Positions 12,501-25,454 of a stretch of DNA of 64,000 nt are shown here, piece after piece (the stretch's first letter is position 1; the number at the start of each line of letters is the position of its first letter). This stretch comes from Podarcis raffonei (Eukaryota > Chordata > Lepidosauria > Squamata > Lacertidae), in contig NC_070614.1 of NCBI RefSeq assembly GCF_027172205.1, forward strand, positions 53,306,501 through 53,370,500. The letters run 5' to 3'. A program made the position numbers and the translations under genes. Below the pieces are notes generated by a model. It saw only the letters and a list, made by a program, of their open reading frames with translations, had not been told where the DNA came from and searched no databases.

Positions 12501-15500
12501 AGAGAGGGACGTCAGAGAAACAGTAAAGAGCCACGCTTTCCCGGACTCAATTCCAAGACGGAAAACGGGGGAGAAAAGGAGAGAGTGAGAGAATTAGCGT
12601 TCCCGGGCGACTCCGAGGGGTAACGCTGGAAACAAAGTACCACAATTTCCCCGGCCACGCTCCGAAAAGGAAATTGGGGAAGAGAAAGGAAAAGTGATAG
12701 GCGTACCCGGACGACTCCGAGGGGTAACGCCGGAAAACAGTAAAGGGGTCACAATTTCCCCGGCCACACTCCGAAAGGGAAATTGGGAGAAAAGGGAAAG
12801 TTTTAGACGTACCCGGACGACTCCGAGGGGTAATCGTCTGACAGTAAAGTTCCGCGATCTCCCTGGCCACACTCCGAGGGGGAGAATCGGGGGAGGAAAG
12901 GAGAGTATCTAAGGCGTTCCCGGCCGACTCCGAGGGGTAACGCTAGAAATGAAAGAAGGAAAGTCTGGCTGTCGTGGAGACGTTACTTTACCTCCCCCCT
13001 CCCAGTGTATTTACTTCAAACCATACTCACGTTCGAAGATGTCCCCCGCGGATCCCGGGATCCTTTCCCTCTAGCCGGCTTGACCTTGCCTTTGCTCCCC
13101 CTGGCTGGGCTTTTGGTGACGATTGATTACCGCCCACAAAGAGGAGGCAGGGAGAGGAAGAAGGATCCCTGGGCTAAGGTTGCCCAGTGGCGCCCGATCC
13201 CCTCTATCTCCCTCCTCACCTTCGCAGGAGAACCAAGTGTCCCTGAGCATGGTCGCCAAACTGTTGCCGGAAATATCCGAGGGCTCCCTTGGACAAAAAG
13301 TAAAGACACCAACCAGGATAACTTGGAGCAAAACAGCAGCCTGTAGGCTTGGCCTTTATTGAACTGTTGCAACAGGGTGTTCCCCTCACTTGCAAGAGAG
13401 AGGAAAGACCCAGAAAAATAGTGTGCAAGGTCTTATAAAAACTTTTTGAAATTCCCCTCCTCTAGGTCAAGCCCACCCCCAGAAACATCCTGCATACATT
13501 ACAGAAAGGAGGGGTTGAGGGAGGAGTTGGTGGTAACCTGAGTGTCTTGTCACCTGGCTGGTTCCTCCTTTCCCCCCTCCCCATGAGTCACTTCCAGGAG
13601 ACAAAGGGGAGTTTGCAGTTTCCTGCCCCCTGAGGGAAGATCTGATCATTGTCCTTTGTTTCAGTCCATGCTGAATCCACTCCCATATGCAAGTTCTTTG
13701 TGATCTTGATTGTCTTCTGTCTGGGATCATCAGGGTTGGCATAGCAACTGGGCAGGGCTCCTGTGGATGTGCTGAGACGGTGAAGGGATTATGGCTGACC
13801 AGGACCAAGGCACCCCCCTTTGATAGTTCTTGTCATATGGAGTAAAATAAAATGGAACAGTGCAAATCCGATGTATGGTTGATTTTCTATGAATTTATAA
13901 CAGAAATGTGGCGAATGTAGTGTGTGAGGGTGTGTGTGTGTGAAGTTTGTACAAACAGAATGATTGGGGTGGGGGGGTTCCTGCTACAGCAGGAATGACT
14001 GGCAGAATCCGTGACCAGGGAGAAGAGTCGGCAGAAGAAGATTGGAAAAAAATTAAGGACTATTTACAGAAATATTGTAAAATTAAGGAATGTTGAATGA
14101 TGCTGGATTGAAATTAAGTGGTTTCTAGCTGTAATGGTATAAAGGAATATGAAAAAATGGTTTTTTATAAGTAAAAATTTAAGGTTATAATAACCTAAGA
14201 TGTCGGATAGAAAATAAGGTGTTTTTATAAGCTGTAATGCTTTGAGATAAGGATTTGCTGAACAAATAATTTGAACTGGACTACAAGAAGGGGAGGTATG
14301 AGGAGGTCAGAGAAATATGTTATTGAAAATAATGTATTGTGAACTATATGTGTTTTTAATTTTTTTGTTTGTTTTTTGTTTGTATAAAAATTGAAAATTT
14401 TAATAAATATCTTTTTTTTAAAAAAAGGAAAATTTAGCAGCACTGGGAGTTCCTGAACATTGGCCTGGAGGAAAGGGGGGTTTTTTTATAGCCGGGACTC
14501 CAAACCAGCCTCAGCCTTGCATCTAATTTGCAATGTTAATTGTGGATTACCCAGCAGGGTTTCTTTGTTTGAATTTATATACCACTGTGATAAGAATTTT
14601 AAAGTCTTAGATATAGAATAAATGTTCATAAGTGTACCAGCCAAGCACGTACATAGATCAGCACAGGAAGACCGACCGGAAACCGTTTTTGATTCCCAAA
14701 CTGAGCAAATGTTTCCTCTGCAAATTCAAAGGAAAATGGGAAAAGCCTCCCCATTGTCTTTTCCTTCACAAATCCTGTCTTAAGGGCACATTTAAGATAT
14801 GAATAGGGTGTGAGCCTGTGACCTGGCCCAGGAACTAAGTATTTATCATTACAAAAGACTGGCCAGGCTCCCCAGTCAAGTGACCATTAAACAGGTAACC
14901 TGCCAGACAGGAGGTAAACAAAGCACTCAGATTTCTGCTGTAGACCGCCCTTTCTGTGATGTATGTATGATGGTTCTGGGGGTGGTCTTGGACTCCAGGG
15001 AGGGAATTTAAAACGTCTATATAAGGGCAGGCACACTTTTGTTCTGGGTTCCTCCTCCTTCCTTTGTGTGGTGAGTGAGGACCCTGTTGCAACAGATCAA
15101 TAAAGATCAGGCTTACTAGCCGCTTTGCTTCTCAATATTCTCTGGTTTTATGCTTTTGAATTCTGGTGCTGGAGGAGACTCTTGAGAGTCCCATGGACTG
15201 CAAGAAGAACAAACCTCTCCATTCTGAAGGAAATCAGCCCTGAGTGCTCACTGGAAGGACAGATCCTGAAGCTGAGGCTCCAAGACTTTGGCCACCTCAT
15301 GAGAAGAGAAGACTCCCTGGAAAAGACCCTGATGTTGGGAAAGATGGAGGGCAGAAGGAGAAGGGGACGACGGAGGACGAGGTGCTGGGACAGTGTTCTT
15401 GAAGCTACGAACATGAGTTTGACCAAACTGTGGGAGGCAGTGGAAGACAGGAGGGCCTGGCGTGCTCTGGTCCAGGGGGTCACAAAGAGTCGGACACCAC

Positions 15501-18500
15501 TAAACGTCAACAACAACATTCTCTGGTTGGCCTCTGTTATTTTCTCCTACCAATAGGGAACCTACGTAAGGACTCTATACGGGCTCTTGGATACCCCATA
15601 AGGGGGAAAGGGCAGATTTTTGTTTATAACAGAGTCCACTCTAGGCAACAGGAAATGTTATATTTGACTGCTTCTGTGATGATAACATCCCACAACCAGG
15701 GCTTTTTAAACTGGGAAGGTTGCTTGTCTGAAAGAAGACAACAAGGATGCACGCCTGACCCAGGGCTGGACTCACCTCGGCCATTTGCTTCATAAGCGCA
15801 CCGCCAATTCCTCTCCCTGCAAGGAAAGAAAACAGCTGCGTTGACCATGCTATGATAGGAATATCAAGATAATCTGAGTGAGTGACCCAAAATTAAATAC
15901 AATGGATGAGTCCCATTCTGAAGAGAGGGGAGTGATGTTCTAAAGGACATTCGCAAATATATTATAAGGTTGTGGAGGGGTCAGTCTAGATAGGCAAACT
16001 CTGGCCCTCCAGAGGTTCGGGACTACAATTCCCACCATCCCTAGCTCACAGGACCAGTGGTCAGGGATGATGGGAATTGTAGTCCCAAACATTTATGTTT
16101 GGTGTGAGGTAATTGAAGCTTGAAGAAAAAGAAGGTACGTTTTATCATATGGGGTGGTCGTGTAAGGCAGGCATAGGCAAACTCCAGCCCTCCAGATTTT
16201 TGGGACTACAATTCCCATCATCCCTGACCACTGGTCCTGTGAGCTAGGGATGATGGGAATTGTAGTCTCAAACATCTGGAGGGCCGGAGTTTGCCTATGA
16301 CTGGTCAAGATGATACCCAGGGACCCCTTTCAAAGCTGGGCTCCTGTGGCTGTGAGGCTAGACTCTGGTAGAGTTGAAAGAGACCCTGACTCGCTGCAGG
16401 AACCACAGCTGGAAAAACCTGGACAGGTGACCATCCAACCTCTGTTGAAAAACCTCCAGCAAAGGAGAGAGCCCACTGCCTTCTGAGGTGGGGTTGGAAG
16501 GGACTCCCAAGGCTCATCTAGTCTGACCCCCTCCAATGCAAGGATCACAGCTAAAGTATCCCGGACAGATGGCCATCCGACATCTGCTTGAAAGCCCCTG
16601 TAATAAACAAAAATCTGCCCTTATTCCCTTATGGGGGACACAAGAGCCCTTTTTTTAAAAAAATATATATTTATTAAGATTTTCGAATTTAATACAATAC
16701 AAAAAAAACATAAAGTCAAAAAGAAAAAAAAGAAAAACAAAAGGCAGAAAAGATTAAAAACCCATAAAGTTCACAAAATCTATTTTTCAATAACATATTT
16801 CCCTGACCTTCTCATACCCCCCTTTCTTGTATTCCAATTCAAATTGTTAATTCAGCAAATCCTTATCCATAATTTTTAACCTATTTCTATGCTTAATTTA
16901 ACATATTATTATTTTACTTTTTCTCTTTCATTCATTTCCTCAATTTATTTTTGCTAACCTTATTTTCCTTTAATTTGGTCCGTTTTAAAACAAACCAATT
17001 TTACCTTATCCAAACTTCAACATCAACACTTGTACCTCAATACACATTCTTAAAACATTCTTTCTAAAGTCGACCCAGGTTCCCTTCCACGAATTTCCCA
17101 AATTTCATACCCATTACCAAAACAAAATGAAAGTAAAAACACATTATAATTATGTACCCTTTGGATTCCCAAGCCCCCACAAGAGCCCTTACAGAGTCCT
17201 TTGCAGGTTCTCCATCAGTCGGAGAAAATAACAGAGGCCAACCAGAGAATATTGAGAAGCAAAGCAGCTCGTAAGCCTGATCTTTATTGAACTGTTGCAA
17301 CAGGGTGCCCCCTTCACACGCAGGAGGACGGAGGAGGACCCAGAACAAAGGTGTGCCCGCCCTTATATAGACATTTTAAATTGCCCGCCCTGGAGTCCAA
17401 GACCACCCACAGAAACATCATACCTACATCACAGAAAAGGCGGTCTACAGCAGAAATCTGAGTGCGTTGTTTACCTCCTGTCTGGAAAGTTACCTGTTCA
17501 TGCTTACTTGATTGGATTCCTGGGGAGCCTGGCCAGTCTTTTGTAATGATAAATACTTAGTTCCTGAGCCAAGTCACAGGCTCACCCTATTCATACACAG
17601 ACACACCCTTAAGACAGGATTTGTGCACAAAAAGACAATGGGAGGTTCCCCCACCCCCTCCCTCCTTGCAGAGAAAACATTTGGTCAGTTTGTGAGTCAA
17701 AATGGTTTCAGGGCGGTCCTCCTGTGCTGCTCCAGACATGTGGTCCACACATCTATGTATGCACTTGGCTCTTACCATCAGAAAGTACTTCCTAAAGTTT
17801 AGGCGGAATCTCCTTTGTTGTCACTTGAAGCCATGGGTTCAAGTGCTACCCTCCGGAGGAGGAAACAAGTTTGCTCCATCTTCCACGGGACAGCCCTTCA
17901 GAGATCTGAAGACAACTATCTCCTCTCCGTCTCCTCTTTTCCAGACTAAACATCCCCAACTCCTTCATCTGTTCCTCATCAGGCTTGGTTTCCAGACCTT
18001 TGATCGCCTTGGTTGCCGTCCTCTGAACATTTCCCAGTTTGCCAATATCCTTCTTAAATTGTGGTGCCCAGAACTGGACACAGGACTCCAGGTGGGGTCT
18101 GGCCAAGGCAGAATACAGCAAGACTATGACTTCCCTTAATCTGGACACAGACTTTTGCTGAAGCAGCCGAGAATCGCATTCGCCTTTTTTGCTGCTGCAT
18201 CACAGTTCTGGCTGCCACTGAGCTTCTGCTCTGCAAAGTCCTTTTCAGAAGAACTGTTCATATTTTGGAAGAGGAGACAGATTCCTTCGCGTGCCTCTGC
18301 CCCCACCCCAAAAGACGCCCCTTCGCATCCATACCTCTGAATTCTGGCTTGACGTAGAGATTGTCGACATAGGCGTTCCTCCCTCGCAAGGTGTTATAGG
18401 TGTACGAAAACAGGGTGTACCCAGCAAGACTGCGACCTGGAGGGAGCAGAAACCCACATTGCAAACTGGGGAAGAAATGCGTAAGAACACACCAAGCTCA

Positions 18501-19615
18501 TTCTTGGCCATAATTCCTGGCAGCAAGTCCTCTCCAGGGATGGATGGCGGCTAACAGATTGAAGAAGAAGAAGAGTTTGGATTTGATATCTTGCTTTATC
18601 ACTACCTGAAGGAGTCTCAAAGGGGCTAACTTTCTCCTTTCCCTTCCTCCCCCACAACAAACACTCTGTGAGGTGAGTGGGGCTGAGAGACTTCAGAGAA
18701 GTGTGACTGGCCCAAGGTCACCCAGCAGCTGCAAGTGGAGGAGCGGGGAAGCGAACCCGGTTCCCCAGATTACGAGACTACCGCTCTTAGCCACTACACC
18801 ACACTGCCTCTGATTGAGGTTGAATCCTGACAAGACAGAAGTACTGTTTTGGGGGGACACGAGGCGGTCGGAGGACTCCCTGGTCCTGAATGGGGCAACT
18901 GTGCCCCTGAAGGACCAGGTGCACAGCCTGGGAGTCATTTTGGACTCACCTCTGTCCATGGAGGCGCAGGTCAGTTCTGTCCCCAGGGCAGCTGTCTACC
19001 AGCTCCACCTGGTACGCAGGATGAGACCCTCCCTGCCCACAGACTGTCTGGCCAGAGTGGCGCATGCTCTGGTTATCTCTCGCTTGGACTGCTGCCATGC
19101 GCTGTACGTGGGGCTACCTTTGAAGGTGACCCCGAAACTACAGGTGATCCAGAATGCGGCAGCCAGACTGGGGAATGGGAGACCACATAACACTGGTCCT
19201 GAAAGACCTACATTGGCTCCCAGTATGTTTCTGAGCACAATTCAAAGTGTTGGTGCTGACCTTTAAAGCCCTAAATGGCCTCAAAGGCCCAGTAGACCTG
19301 AAGGAGTGTCTCCACCCCCATCGTCCAGCCCAGACACTGAGGTCCAGCTCCGAGGGCCTTTTGGCAGTTCCCTCCCTGCAAGAAGCCAAGTTACAGGGAA
19401 CCAGGCAGAGGGCCTTCTCGGTGGTGGCACCCTCCCTGTGGAACGCCCTCCCACCAGATGTCAAAGGAAAAAAACAACTACCAGACTTTTAGAAGACATC
19501 TGAAGGCAGCCCTGTTTAGGGAAGCTATCTATGTTTGATGTATTACGGTATTTTAATATTTTGTTGGAAGCTGCCCAGAGTGGCTGGGGAAACCCAGCCA
19601 GATGGGCAGGGTATA

Positions 19616-19699
<84 letters not shown>

Positions 19700-22600
19700 C
19701 ATCATCATCATCATCATTATTATTATTATATTATTATTATTATTACTATTATAATTATTATTGTTATTATTATTATTATTATTATTTCAGACCCTAAGAA
19801 CGTAAGAATCAGGCTAACTGGAGACCCATCTGATCCAGCCTCCTGTTCCCACAGTGGCCGACCAGATGCCCCAATGGAAAACTGGTGAGCAGGATTTGAA
19901 CACAAGAGCCACTCCCCTTCTTGCAGTTTCCAGCAACTGGCGTTCAGGAGCATCGCTGCCTCCGACAGCGGAGGGAGAACAAAGCGACACTTTGGCTAGT
20001 AGCCACCGATAGCCGTCTCCTCCTCCTTGAAATTGTCTCCTCCTCTTTTCCTGTGGCAAGGAGTTCCACAGTTTAACCACGCGCCACACGAAGAAGAGTT
20101 TTCTTTTGCCTGGCCTGAATCTAGCTCCATTGGATATCCAACAGTCCTACCGATACGAGAACTATATAATAATAATAATAATAATAATAATAGTAATAAT
20201 ACATTTTATTTATACCCCGCCCTCCCCAGCCAGAGCTGGGCTCAGGGAGGCTAACACCAGTAAAATTACAGTAAAAACATAATGGAGGGGGGAACCAATT
20301 TAAAATACAGGTTAAAATGCAATTTAAAATGCAACCTCATTTTAATAGTAGCCCATAGATCAAGACCATAAGGGGAGGGAAACATAAGGGTCAGACTGAG
20401 TCCAAACCAAAGGCCAAGCGGAACAGCTCCGTCTTGCAGGCCCTGTGGAAAGATGTCAAGTCCCGCAGAGCCCTAGTCTCTTGTGACAGAGCGTTCCACC
20501 AAGTCGGGGCCAGTACTGAAAAGGCCCTGGTCCTAGTTGAGACCAATCTAACCTCCTTGCGACTTGGGACGTCCAAGGTGTTGTAATTTGTGGACCTCTC
20601 TGTGGGGCATACCAGGAGATGCGGTCCCGTAGGTATGTGGGTCCTAGGCCACATAGGGCTTTAAAGGTCAAAACCAGCACCTTAAACCTGACCCCGTACT
20701 CCACCGGGAGCCAGTGCAGCTGGAAAAGCACTGGATGAATGTGACCCCGTAAGGAGCCTCGCCACAGCATTCTGCACCCGCTGGAGTTTCTGGGTCAGCT
20801 TCAAGGGCAGCCCTGCGTAGAGCAATATTTAGCATGGATTGGACCAATGTGCGTGTACAGAAAAGCAACATGTCGCTGGAGAAGTAACAAGCAAGCCTTG
20901 TTGCTCTTGTTTTGACTCTGTTTGGAGCCAAAGTTTCCTCCAGTAGCATCTTGAAAGTTTCTCCCTCCCCGCTCTGTTCAAAATTACCGTCTTTGCATTT
21001 TTTCTCTGCTGGGATTTCAGCCACAAAGCACTTGTATCTGGGGCGCTCCCCGAAGCCAGCCTTCTTCAGCTCTGTGGAGGAAGTGGAGAAAGGAAGAATC
21101 GTGGCGGTGTAGTGTTGGAATGGGACCCAAGGGTCATCTAGTCCAACCCCCCCCCGAAATGCAGGAATCACAGCTCAGGGGACAGAGGAGGAAGGAAACC
21201 CTCCGTCCCCAGTTAAGCTGGCGGCGGACAAGGGGGTGGAGATCTGAGCGGGTGGAGGTTGTTGCCAACTTTTTAGCCAGCCTCTGCTCCTCTGCCTTTA
21301 ATATCAGATAGAGCCTGCTTGTCTTAGGAAGCGCCACCAGTTCTACGAGGCCAACTGCAGTTCGCTGAACCTGGGCGAGCTAGAAAAGGAAGGAACTTTC
21401 TATCACATGTGGTGGGAACGTAAAAAAGTGAAAAAACTTCTGGGAAATGATATATAATGAGATGAAAAAGATGTTGAAATATACATTTATTAAGAAACCA
21501 GAAGCATTTTTACTTGGCACTGTAGGAGATGATATTAATAGACAGGATTGTAAGTTGTATTTATATGAAATGATGGCCGCAAGAATATTATTGGCACAAA
21601 AACGGAAGCAAGAAGAATTACCGAGGAAAGAAGAATGGCGGATGAAATTGGTGGACTATGCAGAATTAGATAAATTATGGTAACAGGAGGGATTCGAAAC
21701 CTGCAGGACCAGATATTCTTAGAAGATTGGAGTAAATATATGAATGATTCGAAAAGCAATTGTAATGAACAGATTACGCTAGTAGGACTGCAAGAAGTTC
21801 TGTAAAGAGGACTATTTGAAATATAGTGGTACCTCGGGTTAAGTACTTAATTCGTTCTGGAGGTCCGTTCTTAACCTGAAACTGTTCTTAACCTGAAGCA
21901 CCACTTTAGTTAATGGGGCCTCCCGCTGCCGCTGCGCCGCCGGAGCACGGTTTCTGTTCTCAACCTGAAGCAAAGTTCTTAACCCGAGGTAATATTTCTG
22001 GGTTAGCGGAGTCTGTAACCTGAAGCGTATGTAACCCGAGGTACCACTGTATTGCAAGAAAGACTATGAGGAGAATGATTCGTTTAGGACAATTAAGAGT
22101 AATAGAGAAATTAAGAAATGCAGAACAAGTGAACGGAACGCAGAACGGAAAATCATCAGAGGTTGCTGACAGAAGTCTAAAATATTGTATAAGGTAAGAA
22201 GTTATGTTAAATGATTGTTGGAAATGATATGTTAAAAAAAACTAATTAAAAAAAGAACCTGGGTTGTGAGGGCAGGGGGGAACCCCAAGGTGAAGGCCTG
22301 CAGAAGATGGAGGAAGCCCCAAAAGTTGGGCGCTTGCCCCCCAACAGAACCCACAAAAATATCATGCCATTCGCACGCCTTCTTTACCTTCCACGCTGGT
22401 TCTGACTGAGCCCAAGGGTACGTTGTGAAGGACTGCAATCTCCTGCAAAAACGGAGACAGGTTTGTGCTTGAAGGGCGAGCCCCAATATTCTTGGCCTCT
22501 TCCCCACAGCGGTGCCAGGACACCTGGGTCTCTGGGGCCATCTGAGGTGCTCTGGGGGTCTCAGTAAAGGTAAAGGGACCCCTGACCATTAGGTCCGGTC

Positions 22601-25422
22601 ATGGCTGACTCCGGGGTGGCGGCGCTCATCTCGCTTTACTGGCCGAGGGAGCCGGCGTACAGCTTCCGGGTCATGTGGCCAGCAGGACTAAGCCGCTTCT
22701 GGCGAACCAGAGCAGCGCACGGAAACGCCGTTTACCTTCCCGCCAGAGCGGAACCTATTTATCTACTTGCACTTTGACGTGCTTTCGAACTGCTAGGTGG
22801 GCAGGAGCAGGGACCGAGCAACGGGAGCTCACCCCGTCGCCGGGATTCGAACCGCCGACCTTCTGATCGGCAAGTCCCAGGCTCTGTGGTTTAATCCACC
22901 CGCGACCCGCGTCCCTTGCAAATGGCTTTAGATACCTCTCAAAAAGGTAAAGGTAAAGGGACCCCTGACCGTTAAGTCCAGTCGCGGATGACTCTGAGGT
23001 TGCGGCGCTCATCTCGCTTTACTGGCTGAGGGAGCCGGCATACAGCTTCCGGGTCCTGTGGCCAGCAGGACTAAGCCACTTCTGGCGAAACCAGAGCAGT
23101 GCACAGAAACGCCGTTTACCTTCCCGCCAGAGTGGTACCTATTTATCTACTTGCACTTTGAGGTGCTTTCGAACTGCTAGGTTGGCAGGAGCAGGGACCG
23201 AGCAACAGGAGCTCACCCCGTCGCGGGGATTCGAACCGCCGACCTTCCGATCGGCAAGCCCTAGGCTCTGTGGTTTAACCCACAGCGCCACCCGTGTCCC
23301 AGTACAGAGCGTCAAAGGGAAACCAGCTTTTCCTGCACGCTGGCCCTTTACGCTGGTGTTTGAAGGTGTGGGCACATGATGTTACCCGCAATCCGTATAA
23401 GGGAAGCCACCTTGCGGCTAAGCTGAGGTGTGTACACTTGAGAAAGCCACTGAGTGTGCTAACAGATTGAGGTTGAATCCTGACAAGACAGTAGTACTGT
23501 TTTTTCAGGACAGGGGGCAGGCAAGTGTGGAGGATTCCCTGGTCCTGAATGGGGCAACTGTGCCCCTGAAGGACCAGGTGCGAATCCTGGGAGTCATTTT
23601 GGACTCACCGCTGTCCATGGAGGCGCAGGTCAGTTCTGTGTCCAGGGCAGCTGTCTACCAGTTCCATCTGGTACTCAGGATGAGAACCTTCCTGTCTGCA
23701 GACTGTCTTGCCAGAGTGGTGCATGCTCTGGTTATCTCCCACTTGGACTACTGCAATGTGCTCTGTGAGGGGCTACCTTTGAAGGTGACCTGGAAACTAC
23801 AACTAATGCAGAATGCGGCAGCCAGACTGGTGACTGGGAGCGGCCGCCGGGACCACATAACACCGGTCCTGAGAGATCTGCATTGGCTCTCAGTACGTTT
23901 CCGAGCACAATTCAAAGTGTTGGTGCTGACCTTGAAAGCCCTAAACGGCCTCAAAGGCCCAGTAGACCTGAAGGAGCGTCTCCACCCCCATCGTTCTGCC
24001 CAGACACTGAGGACCAGCTCCGAGGGCCTTTTGGCGGTTCCCTCCCTGCGAGAAGCCAAGTTACAGGGAACCAGGCAGAGACTTCTCGGTGGTGGCACCC
24101 GCCCTGTGGAACGCCCTCCCACCAGATGTCAAGGAAATATATAACTACCAAACTTTTAGAAGACATCTGAAGGCAGCCCTGTTTAGGGAAGCTTTTAATG
24201 TTTAATAGGTTATTGTATTTTAGTGTTCTGTTGGAAGCCACCCAGAGTGGCTGGGGAAGCTCAGCCAGGTGGGCGGGGTATAAATAAATGATGATGATGA
24301 TGATGACATCTTCGTGAATTGGAGTTCGGGGAGGGAGGACAGGGGAACCAAACAGGTAGCGCACATCAGGTGAAGCCATCCTCCGTCCCTTCTCTGGCGT
24401 GGACTTTTTTTTTTTTTGCTTGTGTTGTTCACTTGTGTTCCTTTGGTGGTGAGAGAGGTTGGGGTTGGCCTAGGGTGTGATTGTTTGCTTGTGGTTGGCT
24501 GTGGTGATCTTTGTTTTCGTGTGTGAGTGAGGCGGGTGTGTGTTTTGGATCAGGTTAGCCATATTGATTTGTATGCTGTTGGTGGATTATTGTCATTGTC
24601 CTGTTGGGTTGTGTATGTGATGAAGGGGAGCCATACCGGGGTGAAGGCGTCTTCTTCTGTTTGTCCCCGTGTCAGTTTCAGTTTATTAGTTAATTTTTCT
24701 AGTAGGGCTGTTTCCCATACTATTTGGTACCATTGGTCCAGGCTTACTCCTGACAGGTCTCTCCAGTGTCTGGTTATGGTGTTTCTGGCTGCTGAGAGCA
24801 GGTGGGTTATGAGTTCTTTGTGGTGTAAATGGGCATTGTTGTCTTGGAAGATGTTTAGTAGGGCCAATTCTGGGGTGATGTCTATTACTTGCTTAGTTAT
24901 TTTACATATTTCTTGTATGGCTGTTGTCCAGAATAGTTGGATTTTGGGACACTCCCACCACATGTGGAGGTACGTGCCTGTGGAGGTGCACCCTCTCCAG
25001 CATTTTGGTGAGGTCCCTGGGTGTATTAGCGCTAGTTTCCTTGGTGTTCTCTGGCGTGGACTTGAAGCACAGACAGGAATCAGGAAATGACCTCGATGAG
25101 TTTTAAGAGGCTCATGTAGCCTGGGAACATCATGGAACCAAACAGACACCCCCCCCCCCAAGAATCCCATCATTTTTTAAGGATGTTGAGAGTTATTAGC
25201 AATATGAGCACACCGCCTTCTCCTCACACGGATACAATTTCCAGAGGGATTTAACAATCTATCTATCTATCTATCTATCCATCTATCCATCCATCAAAGG
25301 GATGAATAGCCCAATGGTTGCCATTAATTTGATTTTGAATTGATTTTAGAATGCTGTGTTACTTTTATTGTTGTTCGCTGCTCTGAGCCCGGCTTCAGCT
25401 GAGGAGGGCGGGATATAAATAA

Positions 25423-25454
<32 letters not shown>

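Larger units (their letters stand above)
6681..13988 (-). mobile_element. LTR retroelement (endogenous-retrovirus-like), paired LTRs, no coding region recognised
   Basis: Two LTRs of 727 bp each (6681-7407 and 13262-13988), TG..CA ends, flanked by the 4-bp duplication gcag. Orientation is minus: a purine tract (GAAGGGGGGAA) abuts the left LTR and a TGG-containing primer-site-like sequence follows the right LTR. The LTRs differ at about two positions, so the insertion is recent. The 5.85-kb interior shows no recognisable gag, pol or env. It looks structurally whole as a non-autonomous element and cannot code for its own movement. It lies in the last intron of the SSAT-like gene, in the same direction. 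Confidence 0.85.
6572..14476 (+). mobile_element. L1 LINE 3' fragment with ~50-bp target-site duplication, split by an LTR element
   Basis: L1 ORF2 end is in two parts: 6622-6680 ([13 protein letters not shown]) and 13989-14426 ([19 protein letters not shown] then [11 protein letters not shown], 3' UTR, A-tail). It is bounded by near-identical copies of a 50-bp host sequence at 6572-6621 and 14427-14476 (one mismatch). The LTR element sits inside at 6681-13988. Confidence 0.85.
18534..19795 (+). mobile_element. L2-like LINE, subfamily B, with a MIR-like SINE inside
   Basis: Encodes [80 protein letters not shown] with breaks. Ends ggctggggaaacccagccag..tataaataat and a long (aat)n/(att)n run. 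Confidence 0.9.

Noticed and set aside
12360-12960. CRISPR-like array
   Set aside because: The units are adjacent ~110-bp tandem repeats with no spacers, in a vertebrate LTR element.
7408-13261. Retroviral protein genes inside the LTR element
   Set aside because: No recognisable protease, reverse transcriptase, integrase or envelope motif was seen; only short unrelated frames.
19535-19888. Open frame rich in N, Y, H and I runs
   Set aside because: Translation of a trinucleotide microsatellite.
22790-22880. tRNA gene in the SINE head
   Set aside because: Repeated in about eleven dispersed copies with the same body and tail; it is a SINE.
23428-24144. 238-codon open frame
   Set aside because: LINE L2 ORF2 C-terminus.
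24550-25173. 207-codon open frame on minus
   Set aside because: L1/Tx1-type ORF2 end with its own target duplication.
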